NCBI GenBank assembly: GCA_037954325.1
Contig: JBBMNZ010000045.1
Span: 558,001-622,000, forward strand
DNA from: Fistularia commersonii
Lineage: Eukaryota > Chordata > Actinopteri > Syngnathiformes > Fistulariidae
Reading direction: 5' to 3'
DNA: 64,000 nucleotides
Under the pieces are notes generated by a model. The model saw nothing but the letters and a program-made list of their open reading frames with translations, did no database searches and had not been told where the DNA came from. The translations under genes and the position numbers were made by a program. The stretch's first letter is position 1. The number at the start of each line of letters is the position of its first letter. This document shows, in pieces, positions 25,615-37,300 of the stretch.

Positions 25615-25966
25615 GCTGTTTTCTACTGTTGAAATATGTTGTTTAGGACATGATTCTGCAATATATATGTCAAATTCAGTGTAACCCAGCTACAGGATCA
25701 AAATATATAGCCATTCGTTCATAAAGTGCTTTTCTCACCGAGTTGAACTATTTTTGATTAGGAGTGGAAATAACTAATGGATTTCATCAAGCTGTTTTCT
25801 ACTGTTGAAATATGTTGTTTAGGACATGATTCTGCAATATATATGTCAAATTCAGTGTAACCCAGCTACAGGATCAAAATATATAGCCATTCGTTCATAA
25901 AGTGCTTTTCTCACCGAGTTGAACTATTTTTGATTAGGAGTGGAAATAACTAATGGATTTCATCAA
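25615..25966 (+). repeat. Single monomer tandemly duplicated
   Basis: The monomer starting GCTGTTTTCTACTG at 25,615 is followed by an apparently identical copy at 25,791, offset 176 bp. It includes the unusual CGTTCATAAAGTGC and GTTGAACTATTTTTG variants. The same doublet is present in C' (near 38,440 and 38,620), while block A has a single copy near 11,140, so the doubling predates the C/C' duplication. Confidence 0.82.
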
Positions 25967-26292
25967 GCTGGTTTTTGCTGTTGACATATGTTGTTTGGAA
26001 CATGATTATGCAATATATATGTCAAATTCATTGTAATCCCATCACATGTTCAAAAGATATAGCCATTCGTTCAAAAAGTGTTTATCTCATCGGGTTGAAG
26101 CGTTTTTGATTAAGAGTGGAAATAACTAATGAATTTCACCAAGCTGGTTTCTGCTGTTCAAATATGTTGTTCAGTACATGATTCTGCACAATATATGTCA
26201 AATTCAGTGTAATCCAGCCACAAGTTCAAAAAATATACCCATTCGTTCAGAAAGTCCTTCTCTCACCGAGTTGAAGCGTTTTTGATTAGGAG

Positions 26293-26399
26293 TGGAAATA
26301 ACTAATGAATGTCATCAAGCTGGTTTCTCCTGTTGAAATATGTTGTTTTGACAATGATTCTGCACAATTAATGTCAAATTCAGTGTAATCCAGCTACAA
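26293..26399 (+). repeat. Conversion-sized patch shared with 23,653-23,759
   Basis: About 107 bp is identical to 23,653-23,759, including two variants found together only at these two places: GAATGTCATCAAG and TTGTTTTGACAATG. The flanks differ: upstream ATTAGGAGTGG here against ATTAGGGATGG at the donor, downstream ACTTCAAAAG against AGTTCAAAAG. At the equivalent place C' has GGATTTCATC and GGTTTTTGACG. This looks like a short gene conversion or double exchange within one monomer. Confidence 0.72.
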
Positions 26400-26670
26400 C
26401 TTCAAAAGATATAGCCATTCGTTCAAAAAGTGCTTATCTCACCGAGTTGAAGCGTTTTTGATTAGGAGTGGAAATAACTAATGAATTTCATCAGGTTGGT
26501 TTCTACTGTTGAAATATGTTGATTAGCACATTATTCTGCACAATATATGTCAACTTCAGTGTAATCCCTTCACCGGTTCAAAAGATATAGCCATTCGATC
26601 AAAAAGTGTATATCTTATCGGATTGAAGCGTTTTTAATTAGGAACGGAAATAACTAATGAATTTCATCAA

Positions 26671-29600
26671 GCCACTTTCTGCTGTTGAAATGTGTTGTTT
26701 CGGGCATAATTCTGCAAATATATTTCAAATTCAGTGTAATCCAGCTACAAGATCAAAAGATATAGCCATTCGTTGAAAAAGTGCTTATCTCACCGAGTTG
26801 AAGCTTTTTTGATTAGGAGTGGAAATAACTAATGAATTCCATCAAGCTGGTTTCTGCTGTTGATATATGTTGTTTAGGACATGATTCTGAACAATATATG
26901 TCAAATTCAGTGTGATCCTATCACAGGTTCCAAAGATATAGCCATTCGTTCAAAAACTGCTTATCTCACCGATTGAAGCGTTTTTGAGCTGGAGTGGAAA
27001 AAACTAATGAATTTCAATATGCTGGTTTTTGCTGTTGATATATGTTGTTTAGGACATGATTCTGCACAATATATGTCAAATTCAGTATAATCCAGCGACA
27101 AGATCAAAAGATATAGCCATTCGTTCAAAAACTGCTTATCTCAACGAGTTGAAGCGTTTTGAGTTGGAGTGGAATTAAATGATGAATTTCAATATGCTGG
27201 TTTTTGCTGTTGATATATGTTGTTTCGGACATGATTCTGCACAAAATATGTCAAATTCAGTGTAATCCAGGTACAAATTCAAAAGATATAGCCATTCGTT
27301 CAAAAAGTTCTTATATCACTGACTTGAAGCGTTTTTGACTAGTAGTGGAAATAACTAATGAATTTCATCAAGCCGGTTTCTGCTGTTGAAATATCTTGTT
27401 TAGAACATGATTCTGCACAATATATGTCAAATTCAGTGTAATCCAGCTATAAATTCAAAAGATATAGCCATAAGGTCAAAAACTAATTATCTTACCGAGT
27501 TAAATCGCTTTTGTTTAGGAGTGGAAATAACTAATGAATTTCATCAAGTTGGTTTCTGCTGTTGAAATATGTTGTTTAGGACATGATTCAGCACAAAATA
27601 TGTCAATTTCAATGTGATCCCATTACAAGATCAAAAGATATAGCCATTCATTCAAAAAGGACTTATCTCACCGAAATGAAGCGTTTTTAAATAGGAGTGG
27701 GAATAACTAGTGAATTTCATCAAGCTGGTTTCTGCTGTTGAAATATGTTGTTTAGAACATGATTCTGCACAATACATTTCGTATTCAGTGTAATCCAGCT
27801 ACAAGTTCAAAAGATATAGCCATTCGTTCAAAAAGTGCTTATCTCACCGAGTTGAAGCGTTTTTGATTAGGAGTGGAAATAACTAATGAATTTCATCAAG
27901 TTGGTTTCTACTGTTGAAATATGTTGTTTAGGACATGATTCTGCACAATATATGTCAAATTCTGTGTAATCCCATCGAAGGTTCAAAAGATATAGCCATT
28001 CGTTCAAAAAGTTCTTATCTTATCGAGTTGAAGCGTTTTTGATTAAGAGAGGAAATAACTATTGAATTTCACCAAGCCTTTTTCTGCTGTTGATAGATGT
28101 TGTATAGGACATGATTCTGTACAATATATGTCAAATTCAGTGTAATCCAGCGACAAGATCAAAAGATATAGCCATTCGTTCGAAAACTGCTCATCTCACC
28201 GAGTTGAAGCGTTTTTGAGTTGGAGTTGAAATAACTAATGAATTTCAATATGCTGGTTTTTGCTTTTGATATATGTTGTTTAGGACATGATTCTGCAAAA
28301 TATATCAAATTCAATGTAATCCAGCTATAAGTTCAAAAGATATAGCCATAAGGTCAAAAAGTGCTTATCTCGCTGAGTTGAAGCTTTTTTTGTTTTTGAG
28401 TGGAAATGACTAATGAATTTCATCAAGCTGGTTTCTGCTGTTGAGATATGTTGTTTCGGACATGATTAAGCACAATATATGTCAAATTTAGTGTAATCAC
28501 ATCACGGGTTCAAAAGATATAGCCATTCGTTCAAAAAGTGCTTATCTTATCGGGTTGAAGCGTTTTTGATTAAGAGTGGAAATAACTAATGAATTTCACC
28601 ACTTTGGTTTTTGCTGTTGATATATGTTGTTTAGAACATGATTCTGCACAATACATGTCAAATTCTGAGTAATCCAGCTACAAGTTCAAAAGATATAGCC
28701 ATAAGGTCAAAAAGTGCTTATCTTACAGAGATTAAATCTTTTTTGAGTTGGAGTGGAAATAACTAATGAATTTCATCATGCTGGTTTCTGCTGTTGATAT
28801 ATGTTGTTTAGGATAAGATTCTGCACAATATATGTCAAATTCAGTGTGATCCCATCACAGGTTCAAAAGATATATCCATTCGTTCAAAAAGTCTTCATCT
28901 CACTGAGTTGAAGCGTTTATGATTAGGAGTGGAAAAAAAAAAAGAATTTCATTAAGCTGGTTTCTGCTGTGGAAATATGTTGTTTCGGACATGATTCTGC
29001 ACAAAATATGTCAAATTCAGTGTAATCCAGGTACAAATTCAAAAGATATAGCCATTCGTTCAAAAAGTTCTTATATCACTGACTTGAAGCGTTTTTGACT
29101 AGTAGTGGAAATAACTAATGAATTTCATCAAGCCAGTTTCTGCTGTTGAAATATCTTGTTTAGAACATGATTCTGCACAATATATGTCAAATTCAGTGTA
29201 ACCCAGCTTCAAGATCAAAATATATAGCCATTCGTTAAAAAAGTGCTTTTCTCACCGAGTTGAAGCGTTATTGATTAGGAGTGGAAATAACTATTGAATT
29301 TCATTAATCTGGTTTCTGCTGTTGAAATATGTTGTTTAGGACAATAATCTGCACAAAATATGTCAAATTCAGTGTAATTCAGCGACAAAATCAAAAGATA
29401 TAGCCATTCGTTCAAAAAGTGTTTATCTTATCGGGTTGAAATATGTTGTTTAGGACAAGATTTTGTACAATTTATGTCAAATTCAGAGTAATGCAGGTAC
29501 ATTTTCAAAAGATATACCCATTCGTTAAAAAAGTGCTTTTCTCACCGAGTTGAAGCGTTATTGATTAGGAGTGGAAATAACTAATCAATTTCATTAATCT

Positions 29601-29949
29601 GGTTTCTGCTGTTTAAATATGTTGTTTAGGACATGATTCTGCAAAAAATATGTCAAATTCAGCTTAAACCCATCACATGTTCAAAAGATATAGCCATTCG
29701 TTCAAAAACGTATTATCTAACCGAGTTGAAGCGTTTTTGATTAGGAGTGGAAAAAACTAATGGATTTCACCAAGCTGGTTTCTGCTTTTGAAATATGTTG
29801 TTTAGGACATGATTCTGCAATATATATGTCAAATTCAGTTAAACCCAGCTACAGGATCAAAAAATATTGCCATTCGTTCAGAAAGTGCTTCTCTCACCGA
29901 GTTGAAGCTTTTTTTATTAGGGATGGAAATAACTAATGAATTTCATCAA
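26671..29949 (+). repeat. 3,279-bp HOR unit in block D
   Basis: Measured from the marker GCCACTTTCTGCTG at 26,671 to the next at 29,950, exactly 3,279 bp. The length fits 18 full monomers plus one ~114-bp short monomer (junction near 29,436). It has an A11 tract at 28,933-28,943. From 27,122 it is collinear with 39,336 onward (offset 12,214), which includes the variants ATAAGGTC near 27,470 and CATTCATTC near 27,644. Confidence 0.88.
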
Positions 29950-31945
29950 GCCACTTTCTGCTGTTGAAATGTGTTGTTTCGGGCATAATTCTGCAAATAT
30001 ATTTCAAATTCAGTGTAATCCAGCTACAAGATCAAAAGATATAGCCATTCGTTGAAAAAGTGCTTATCTCACCGAGTTGAAGCTTTTTTGATTAGGAGTG
30101 GAAATAACTAATGAATTCCATCAAGCTGGTTTCTGCTGTTGATATATGTTGTTTAGGACATGATTCTGACCAATATATGTCAAATTCAGTGTGATCCTAT
30201 CACAGGTTCCAAAGATATAGCCATTCGTTCAAAAACTGCTTATCTCACCGATTGAAGCGTTTTTGAGCTGGAGTGGAAAAAACTAATGAATTTCAATATG
30301 CTGGTTTTTGCTGTTGATATATGTTGTTTAGGACATGATTCTGCACAATATATGTCAAATTCAGTATAATCCAGCGACAAGATCAAAAGATATAGCCATT
30401 CGTTCAAAAACTGCTTATCTCAACGAGTTGAAGCGTTTTGAGTTGGAGTGGAATTAAATGATGAATTTCAATATGCTGGTTTTTGCTGTTGATATATGTT
30501 GTTTCGGACATGATTCTGCACAAAATATGTCAAATTCAGTGTAATCCAGGTACAAATTCAAAAGATATAGCCATTCGTTCAAAAAGTTCTTATATCACTG
30601 ACTTGAAGCGTTTTTGACTAGTAGTGGAAATAACTAATGAATTTCATCAAGCCGGTTTCTGCTGTTGAAATATCTTGTTTAGAACATGATTCTGCACAAT
30701 ATATGTCAAATTCAGTGTAATCCAGCTATAAATTCAAAAGATATAGCCACAAGGTCAAAAACTAATTATCTTACCGAGTTAAATCGCTTTTGTTTAGGAG
30801 TGGAAATAACTAATGAATTTCATCAAGTTGGTTTCTGCTGTTGAAATATGTTGTTTAGGACATGATTCAGCACAAAATATGTCAATTTCAATGTGATCCC
30901 ATTACAAGATCAAAAGATATAGCCATTCCTTCAAAAAGGACTTATCTCACCGAAATGAAGCGTTTTTAAATAGGAGTGGGAATAACTAGTGAATTTCATC
31001 AAGCTGGTTTCTGCTGTTGAAATATGTTGTTTAGAACATGATTCTGCACAATACATTTCGTATTCAGTGTAATCCAGCTACAAGTTCAAAAGATATAGCC
31101 ATTCGTTCAAAAAGTGCTTATCTCACCGAGTTGAAGCGTTTTTGATTAGGAGTGGAAATAACTAATGAATTTCATCAAGTTGGTTTCTACTGTTGAAATA
31201 TGTTGTTTAGGACATGATTCTGCACAATATATGTCAAATTCTGTGTAATCCCATCGAAGGTTCAAAAGATATAGCCATTCGTTCAAAAAGTTCTTATCTT
31301 ATCGAGTTGAAGCGTTTTTGATTAAGAGAGGAAATAACTATTGAATTTCACCAAGCCTTTTTCTGCTGTTGATAGATGTTGTATAGGACATGATTCTGTA
31401 CAATATATGTCAAATTCAGTGTAATCCAGCGACAAGATCAAAAGATATAGCCATTCGTTCGAAAACTGCTCATCTCACCGAGTTGAAGCGTTTTTGAGTT
31501 GGAGTTGAAATAACTAATGAATTTCAATATGCTGGTTTTTGCTTTTGATATATGTTGTTTAGGACATGATTCTGCAAAATATATCAAATTCAATGTAATC
31601 CAGCTATAAGTTCAAAAGATATAGCCATAAGGTCAAAAAGTGCTTATCTCGCTGAGTTGAAGCTTTTTTTGTTTTTGAGTGGAAATGACTAATGAATTTC
31701 ATCAAGCTGGTTTCTGCTGTTGAGATATGTTGTTTCGGACATGATTAAGCACAATATATGTCAAATTTAGTGTAATCACATCACGGAATCAAAATATATA
31801 GCCATTCGTTCAAAAAGTGCTTATCTTATCGGGTTGAAGCGTTTTTGATTAAGAGTGGAAATAACTAATGAATTTCACCACTTTGGTTTTTGCTGTTGAT
31901 ATGTGTTGTTTAGAACATGATTCTGCACAATACATGTCAAATTCA
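29950..31945 (+). repeat. 3,279-bp HOR unit, truncated
   Basis: It begins with GCCACTTTCTGCTG and follows the 3,279-bp order until about 31,945, then leaves it. Its variants (CACAAGGTC near 30,748, CATTCCTTC near 30,924, TGACCAATA at 30,167) match the unit that starts with its marker at 42,164. Near 31,783 a short patch (CACGGAATCAAAATATAT) replaces the usual CACGGGTTCAAAAGATAT. Confidence 0.8.
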
Positions 31946-32130
31946 GTGTAATCCAGCTATAAATTCAAAAGATATAGCCATAAGGTCAAAAACTAATTAT
32001 CTTACCGAGTTAAATCGCTTTTGTTTAGGAGTGGAAATAACTAATGAATTTCATCAAGCTGGTTTTTGACGTTGAAATATGTTGTTTAGAACATGATTCT
32101 GCACAATTAATGTCAAATTCAGTGTAATCC
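31946..32130 (+). repeat. Recombinant monomers at a HOR phase jump
   Basis: Near 31,945 the HOR jumps from the ACATGTCAAATTC phase (as at 28,660) to the AGCTATAAATTC phase (as at 27,440). Near 32,060 it jumps again to the GGTTTTTGACGTTG monomer type seen at 11,670, 39,325 and 55,985, and then joins the order found at 26,400. The net effect is that the marker spacing drops from 3,279 to 2,460 bp (29,950 to 32,410). Confidence 0.7.
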
Positions 32131-34365
32131 AGCTACAACTTCAAAAGATATAGCCATTCGTTCAAAAAGTGCTTATCTCACCGAGTTGAAGCGTTTTTGA
32201 TTAGGAGTGGAAATAACTAATGAATTTCATCAGGTTGGTTTCTACTGTTGAAATATGTTGATTAGCACATTATTCTGCACAATATATGTCAACTTCAGTG
32301 TAATCCCTTCACCGGTTCAAAAGATATAGCCATTCGATCAAAAAGTGTATATCTTATCGGATTGAAGCGTTTTTAATTAGGAACGGAAATAACTAATGAA
32401 TTTCATCAAGCCACTTTCTGCTGTTGAAATGTGTTGTTTCGGGCATAATTCTGCAAATATATTTCAAATTCAGTGTAATCCAGCTACAAGATCAAAAGAT
32501 ATAGCCATTCGTTGAAAAAGTGCTTATCTCACCGAGTTGAAGCTTTTTTGATTAGGAGTGGAAATAACTAATGAATTCCATCAAGCTGGTTTCTGCTGTT
32601 GATATATGTTGTTTAGGACATGATTCTGAACAATATATGTCAAATTCAGTGTGATCCTATCACAGGTTCCAAAGATATAGCCATTCGTTCAAAAACTGCT
32701 TATCTCACCGATTGAAGCGTTTTTGAGCTGGAGTGGAAAAAACTAATGAATTTCAATATGCTGGTTTTTGCTGTTGATATATGTTGTTTAGGACATGATT
32801 CTGCACAATATATGTCAAATTCAGTATAATCCAGCGACAAGATCAAAAGATATAGCCATTCGTTCAAAAACTGCTTATCTCAACGAGTTGAAGCGTTTTG
32901 AGTTGGAGTGGAATTAAATGATGAATTTCAATATGCTGGTTTTTGCTGTTGATATATGTTGTTTCGGACATGATTCTGCACAAAATATGTCAAATTCAGT
33001 GTAATCCAGGTACAAATTCAAAAGATATAGCCATTCGTTCAAAAAGTTCTTATATCACTGACTTGAAGCGTTTTTGACTAGTAGTGGAAATAACTAATGA
33101 ATTTCATCAAGCCGGTTTCTGCTGTTGAAATATCTTGTTTAGAACATGATTCTGCACAATATATGTCAAATTCAGTGTAATCCAGCTATAAATTCAAAAG
33201 ATATAGCCATAAGGTCAAAAACTAATTATCTTACCGAGTTAAATCGCTTTTGTTTAGGAGTGGAAATAACTAATGAATTTCATCAAGTTGGTTTCTGCTG
33301 TTGAAATATGTTGTTTAGGACATGATTCAGCACAAAATATGTCAATTTCAATGTGATCCCATTACAAGATCAAAAGATATAGCCATTCATTCAAAAAGGA
33401 CTTATCTCACCGAAATGAAGCGTTTTTAAATAGGAGTGGGAATAACTAGTGAATTTCATCAAGCTGGTTTCTGCTGTTGAAATATGTTGTTTAGAACATG
33501 ATTCTGCACAATACATTTCGTATTCAGTGTAATCCAGCTACAAGTTCAAAAGATATAGCCATTCGTTCAAAAAGTGCTTATCTCACCGAGTTGAAGCGTT
33601 TTTGATTAGGAGTGGAAATAACTAATGAATTTCATCAAGTTGGTTTCTACTGTTGAAATATGTTGTTTAGGACATGATTCTGCACAATATATGTCAAATT
33701 CTGTGTAATCCCATCGAAGGTTCAAAAGATATAGCCATTCGTTCAAAAAGTTCTTATCTTATCGAGTTGAAGCGTTTTTGATTAAGAGAGGAAATAACTA
33801 TTGAATTTCACCAAGCCTTTTTCTGCTGTTGATAGATGTTGTATAGGACATGATTCTGTACAATATATGTCAAATTCAGTGTAATCCAGCGACAAGATCA
33901 AAAGATATAGCCATTCGTTCGAAAACTGCTCATCTCACCGAGTTGAAGCGTTTTTGAGTTGGAGTTGAAATAACTAATGAATTTCAATATGCTGGTTTTT
34001 GCTTTTGATATATGTTGTTTAGGACATGATTCTGCAAAATATATCAAATTCAATGTAATCCAGCTATAAGTTCAAAAGATATAGCCATAAGGTCAAAAAG
34101 TGCTTATCTCGCTGAGTTGAAGCTTTTTTTGTTTTTGAGTGGAAATGACTAATGAATTTCATCAAGCTGGTTTCTGCTGTTGAGATATGTTGTTTCGGAC
34201 ATGATTAAGCACAATATATGTCAAATTTAGTGTAATCACATCACGGGTTCAAAAGATATAGCCATTCGTTCAAAAAGTGCTTATCTTATCGGGTTGAAGC
34301 GTTTTTGATTAAGAGTGGAAATAACTAATGAATTTCACCACTTTGGTTTTTGCTGTTGATATATG
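32131..34365 (+). repeat. 3,279-bp HOR segment, third partial copy in D
   Basis: Collinear with 26,392-28,620 at offset 5,739 (markers 26,671 and 32,410; CCTTTTTCTGCTG at 28,077 and 33,816). It runs into C' near 34,366, where GTTGTTCAGTACCTG replaces GTTGTTTAGAACATG. It contains no short monomer because that part of the unit lies after the switch. Confidence 0.8.
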
Positions 34366-37300
34366 TTGTTCAGTACCTGATTCTGCACAATACATGTCAA
34401 ATTCTGTGTAATCCAGCTACAAGTTCAAAAGATATAGCCATAAGTTCAAAAAGTGCTTATCTTACAGAGATTAAATCTTTTTTGAGTTGGAGTGGAAATA
34501 ACTAATGAATTTCATCATGCTGGATTCTGCTGTTGATATATGTTGTTTAGGACAAGATTCTGCACAATTTATGTCAAATTCAGTGTGATCCCATCACAGG
34601 TTCAAAAGATATATCCATTCGTTCAAAAAGTCTTCATCTCACTGAGTTGAAGCGTTTTTGATTAGGAGTGGAAAAAAAAAAAGAATTTCATTAAGCTGGT
34701 TTCTGCTGTGGAAATATGTTGTTTCGGACATGATTCTGCACAAAATATGTCAAATTCAGTGTAATCCAGGTACAAATTCAAAAGATATAGCCATTCGTTC
34801 AAAAAGTTCTTATATCACTGACTTGAAGCGTTTTTGACTAGTAGTGGAAATAACTAATGAATTTCATCAAGCCGTTTTCTGCTGTTGAAATATCTTGTTT
34901 AGAACATGATTCTGCACAATATACGTCAAATTCAGTGTAACCCAGCTTCAAGATCAAAATATATAGCCATTCGTTAAAAAAGTGCTTTTCTCACCGAGTT
35001 GAAGCGTTATTGATTAGGAGTGGCATTAACTAATGAATTTCATTAATCTGGTTTCTGCTGTTGAAATATGTTGTTTGGGACAATATTCTGCAAAAAATAT
35101 GTCAAATTCAGTGTAATTCAGCGACAAAATCAAAAGATATAGCCATTCGTTCAAAAAGTGTTTATCTTATCGGGTTGAAATATGTTGTTTAGGACAAGAT
35201 TTTGTACAATTTATGTAAAATTTAGTGCAATCCAGGTACATTTTCAAAAGATATAGCCAATCGTTCAAAAAGTGCTTATCTCACCGAGTTGAAGCGTTTT
35301 TGATTAGGAATGGAAATAACTGATGAATTTCATTAATCTGGTTTCTGTTGTTGAAATATGTTGTTTAGGACATGATTCTGCATAAAATTTGTCAAATTCA
35401 GTGTAATTCAGCGACAAAATCAAAAGATATAGCCATTCGTTCAAAAAGTGTTTATCTTATCGGGTTGAAATATGTTGTTTAGGACAAGATTTTCTACAAT
35501 TTATGTCAAATTCAGTGTAATCCAGGTACATTTTCAAAAGATATACCCATTCGTTAAAAAAGTGCTTTTCTCACGGAGTTGAAGCGTTATTGATTAGGAG
35601 TGGAAATAACTAATGAATTTCATTAATCTGGTTTCTGCTGTTGAAATATGTTTTATAGGACATGATTCTGCACAATATATGTCAAATTAAGTGTAATCCA
35701 GCTTAAAGATCAAAAGATATAGCCATTCGTTCAAAAACTGCTTATCTCACCGAGTTGAAGCGTTTTTTAGTTGGAGTGGAAATAACTAATGAATTTCAAT
35801 ATGCTGGTTTTTGCTGTTGATATATGTTGTTTAGGACATGATTTTGCACAATATATGTCAAATTTAGTGTAATCACTTCACAGGTTCAAAAGATATAGCC
35901 ATTCGTTCAAAAAGTGCGTATCTTATCGGGTTGAAGCGTTTTTGATTAAGAGTGAAAATAACTAATGAATTTCATCAAGCTGGTTTCTCCTGTTGAAATA
36001 TGTTGTTTAGAAAATGATTCTGCACAATATATGTCAACTTCAGTGTTATCCAGCTACAAGTTAAAAAGATATATCTACAAGGTCAAAAACTGCTTATCTT
36101 ATCGAGTTAAAATGTTTTTAAGTTGGAGTGGAAATAACTAATGAATTTCATCTAGCTGGTTTCTGCTGTTGATATATGTTGTCTAGGACATGATTCTGCA
36201 CGATATATGTCAATTTCAGTGTAATCCCATCACATGTTAAAAACATATAGCCATTCATTCAAAAAGTCTTCATCTCACCGAGTTGAAGCGTTTTTGATTA
36301 GGAGTGAAAATAACGTAATGAATTTCATCGAGCTGGTTTCTACTGTTGAAATATGTTGTTTAGGACATGATTCTGCAATATATATGTCAAATTCAGTGTA
36401 ACCCAGCTACAGGATCAAAATTTATAGCCATTCGTTCAAAAAGTGCTTTTCTCACCGAGTTGAAGCGTTTTTGATTAGGAGTGGAAATAACTAATGAATT
36501 TCATCAAGCTTGTTTCTGCCGTTGAAATATCTTGTTTAGGACATGATTCTGCACAATTAATGTCAAATTCAGTGTAATCCAGCTACAAGTTCAAAAGATA
36601 TCGCCATTCGTTAAAAAAGTGCTTATCTCACCGAGTTGAAGCGTTTTTTATTAGGGATGGAAATAACTAATGAATTTCATCAAGCTGGTTTCTCCTGTTG
36701 AAATATGTTGTTTAGAAAATGATTCTGCACAATATATGTCAACTTCAGTGTTATCCAGCTACAAGTTAAAAAGATATATCTATAAGGTCAAAAACTGCTT
36801 ATCTTATCGAGTTAAAATGTTTTTAAGTTGGAGTGGAAATAACTAATGAATTTCATCAAGCTGGTTTCTGCTGTTGATATATGTTGTCTAGGACATGATT
36901 CTGCACGATATATGTCAATTTCACTGTAATCCTATCACATGTTAAAAACATATAGCCATTCATTCAAAAAGTCTTCATCTCACCGAGTTGAAGCGTTTTT
37001 GATTAGGAGTGAAAATAACTAATGAATTTCATCGAGCTGGTTTCTACTGTTGAAATATGTTGTTTAGGACATGATTCTGCAATATATATGTCAAATTCAG
37101 TGTAACCCAGCTACAGGATCAAAATTTATAGCCATTCATTCAAAAAGTGCTTTTCTCACCGAGTTGAAGCGTTTTTGATTAGGAGTGGAAATAACTAATG
37201 AATTTCATCAAGCTTGTTTCTGCCGTTGAAATATGTTGTTTAGGACATGATTCTGCACAATATATGTCAAATTCAGTGGGATCCCATGACGGGTTAAAAA

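Larger units (their letters stand above)
21695..26399 (+). repeat. Block C: A-type HOR segment
   Basis: This segment has the variant order of block A without the 1,635-bp expansion, and it matches C' at 34,366-39,335. Offsets to C' step from 12,475 to 12,124 to 12,829 to 13,005, each step a whole number of monomers. It carries an A11 tract at 22,197-22,207 and short-monomer junctions near 22,700 and 22,990. The 68-codon open frame at 23,490-23,696 is two monomers read through and is not a gene. Confidence 0.8.
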
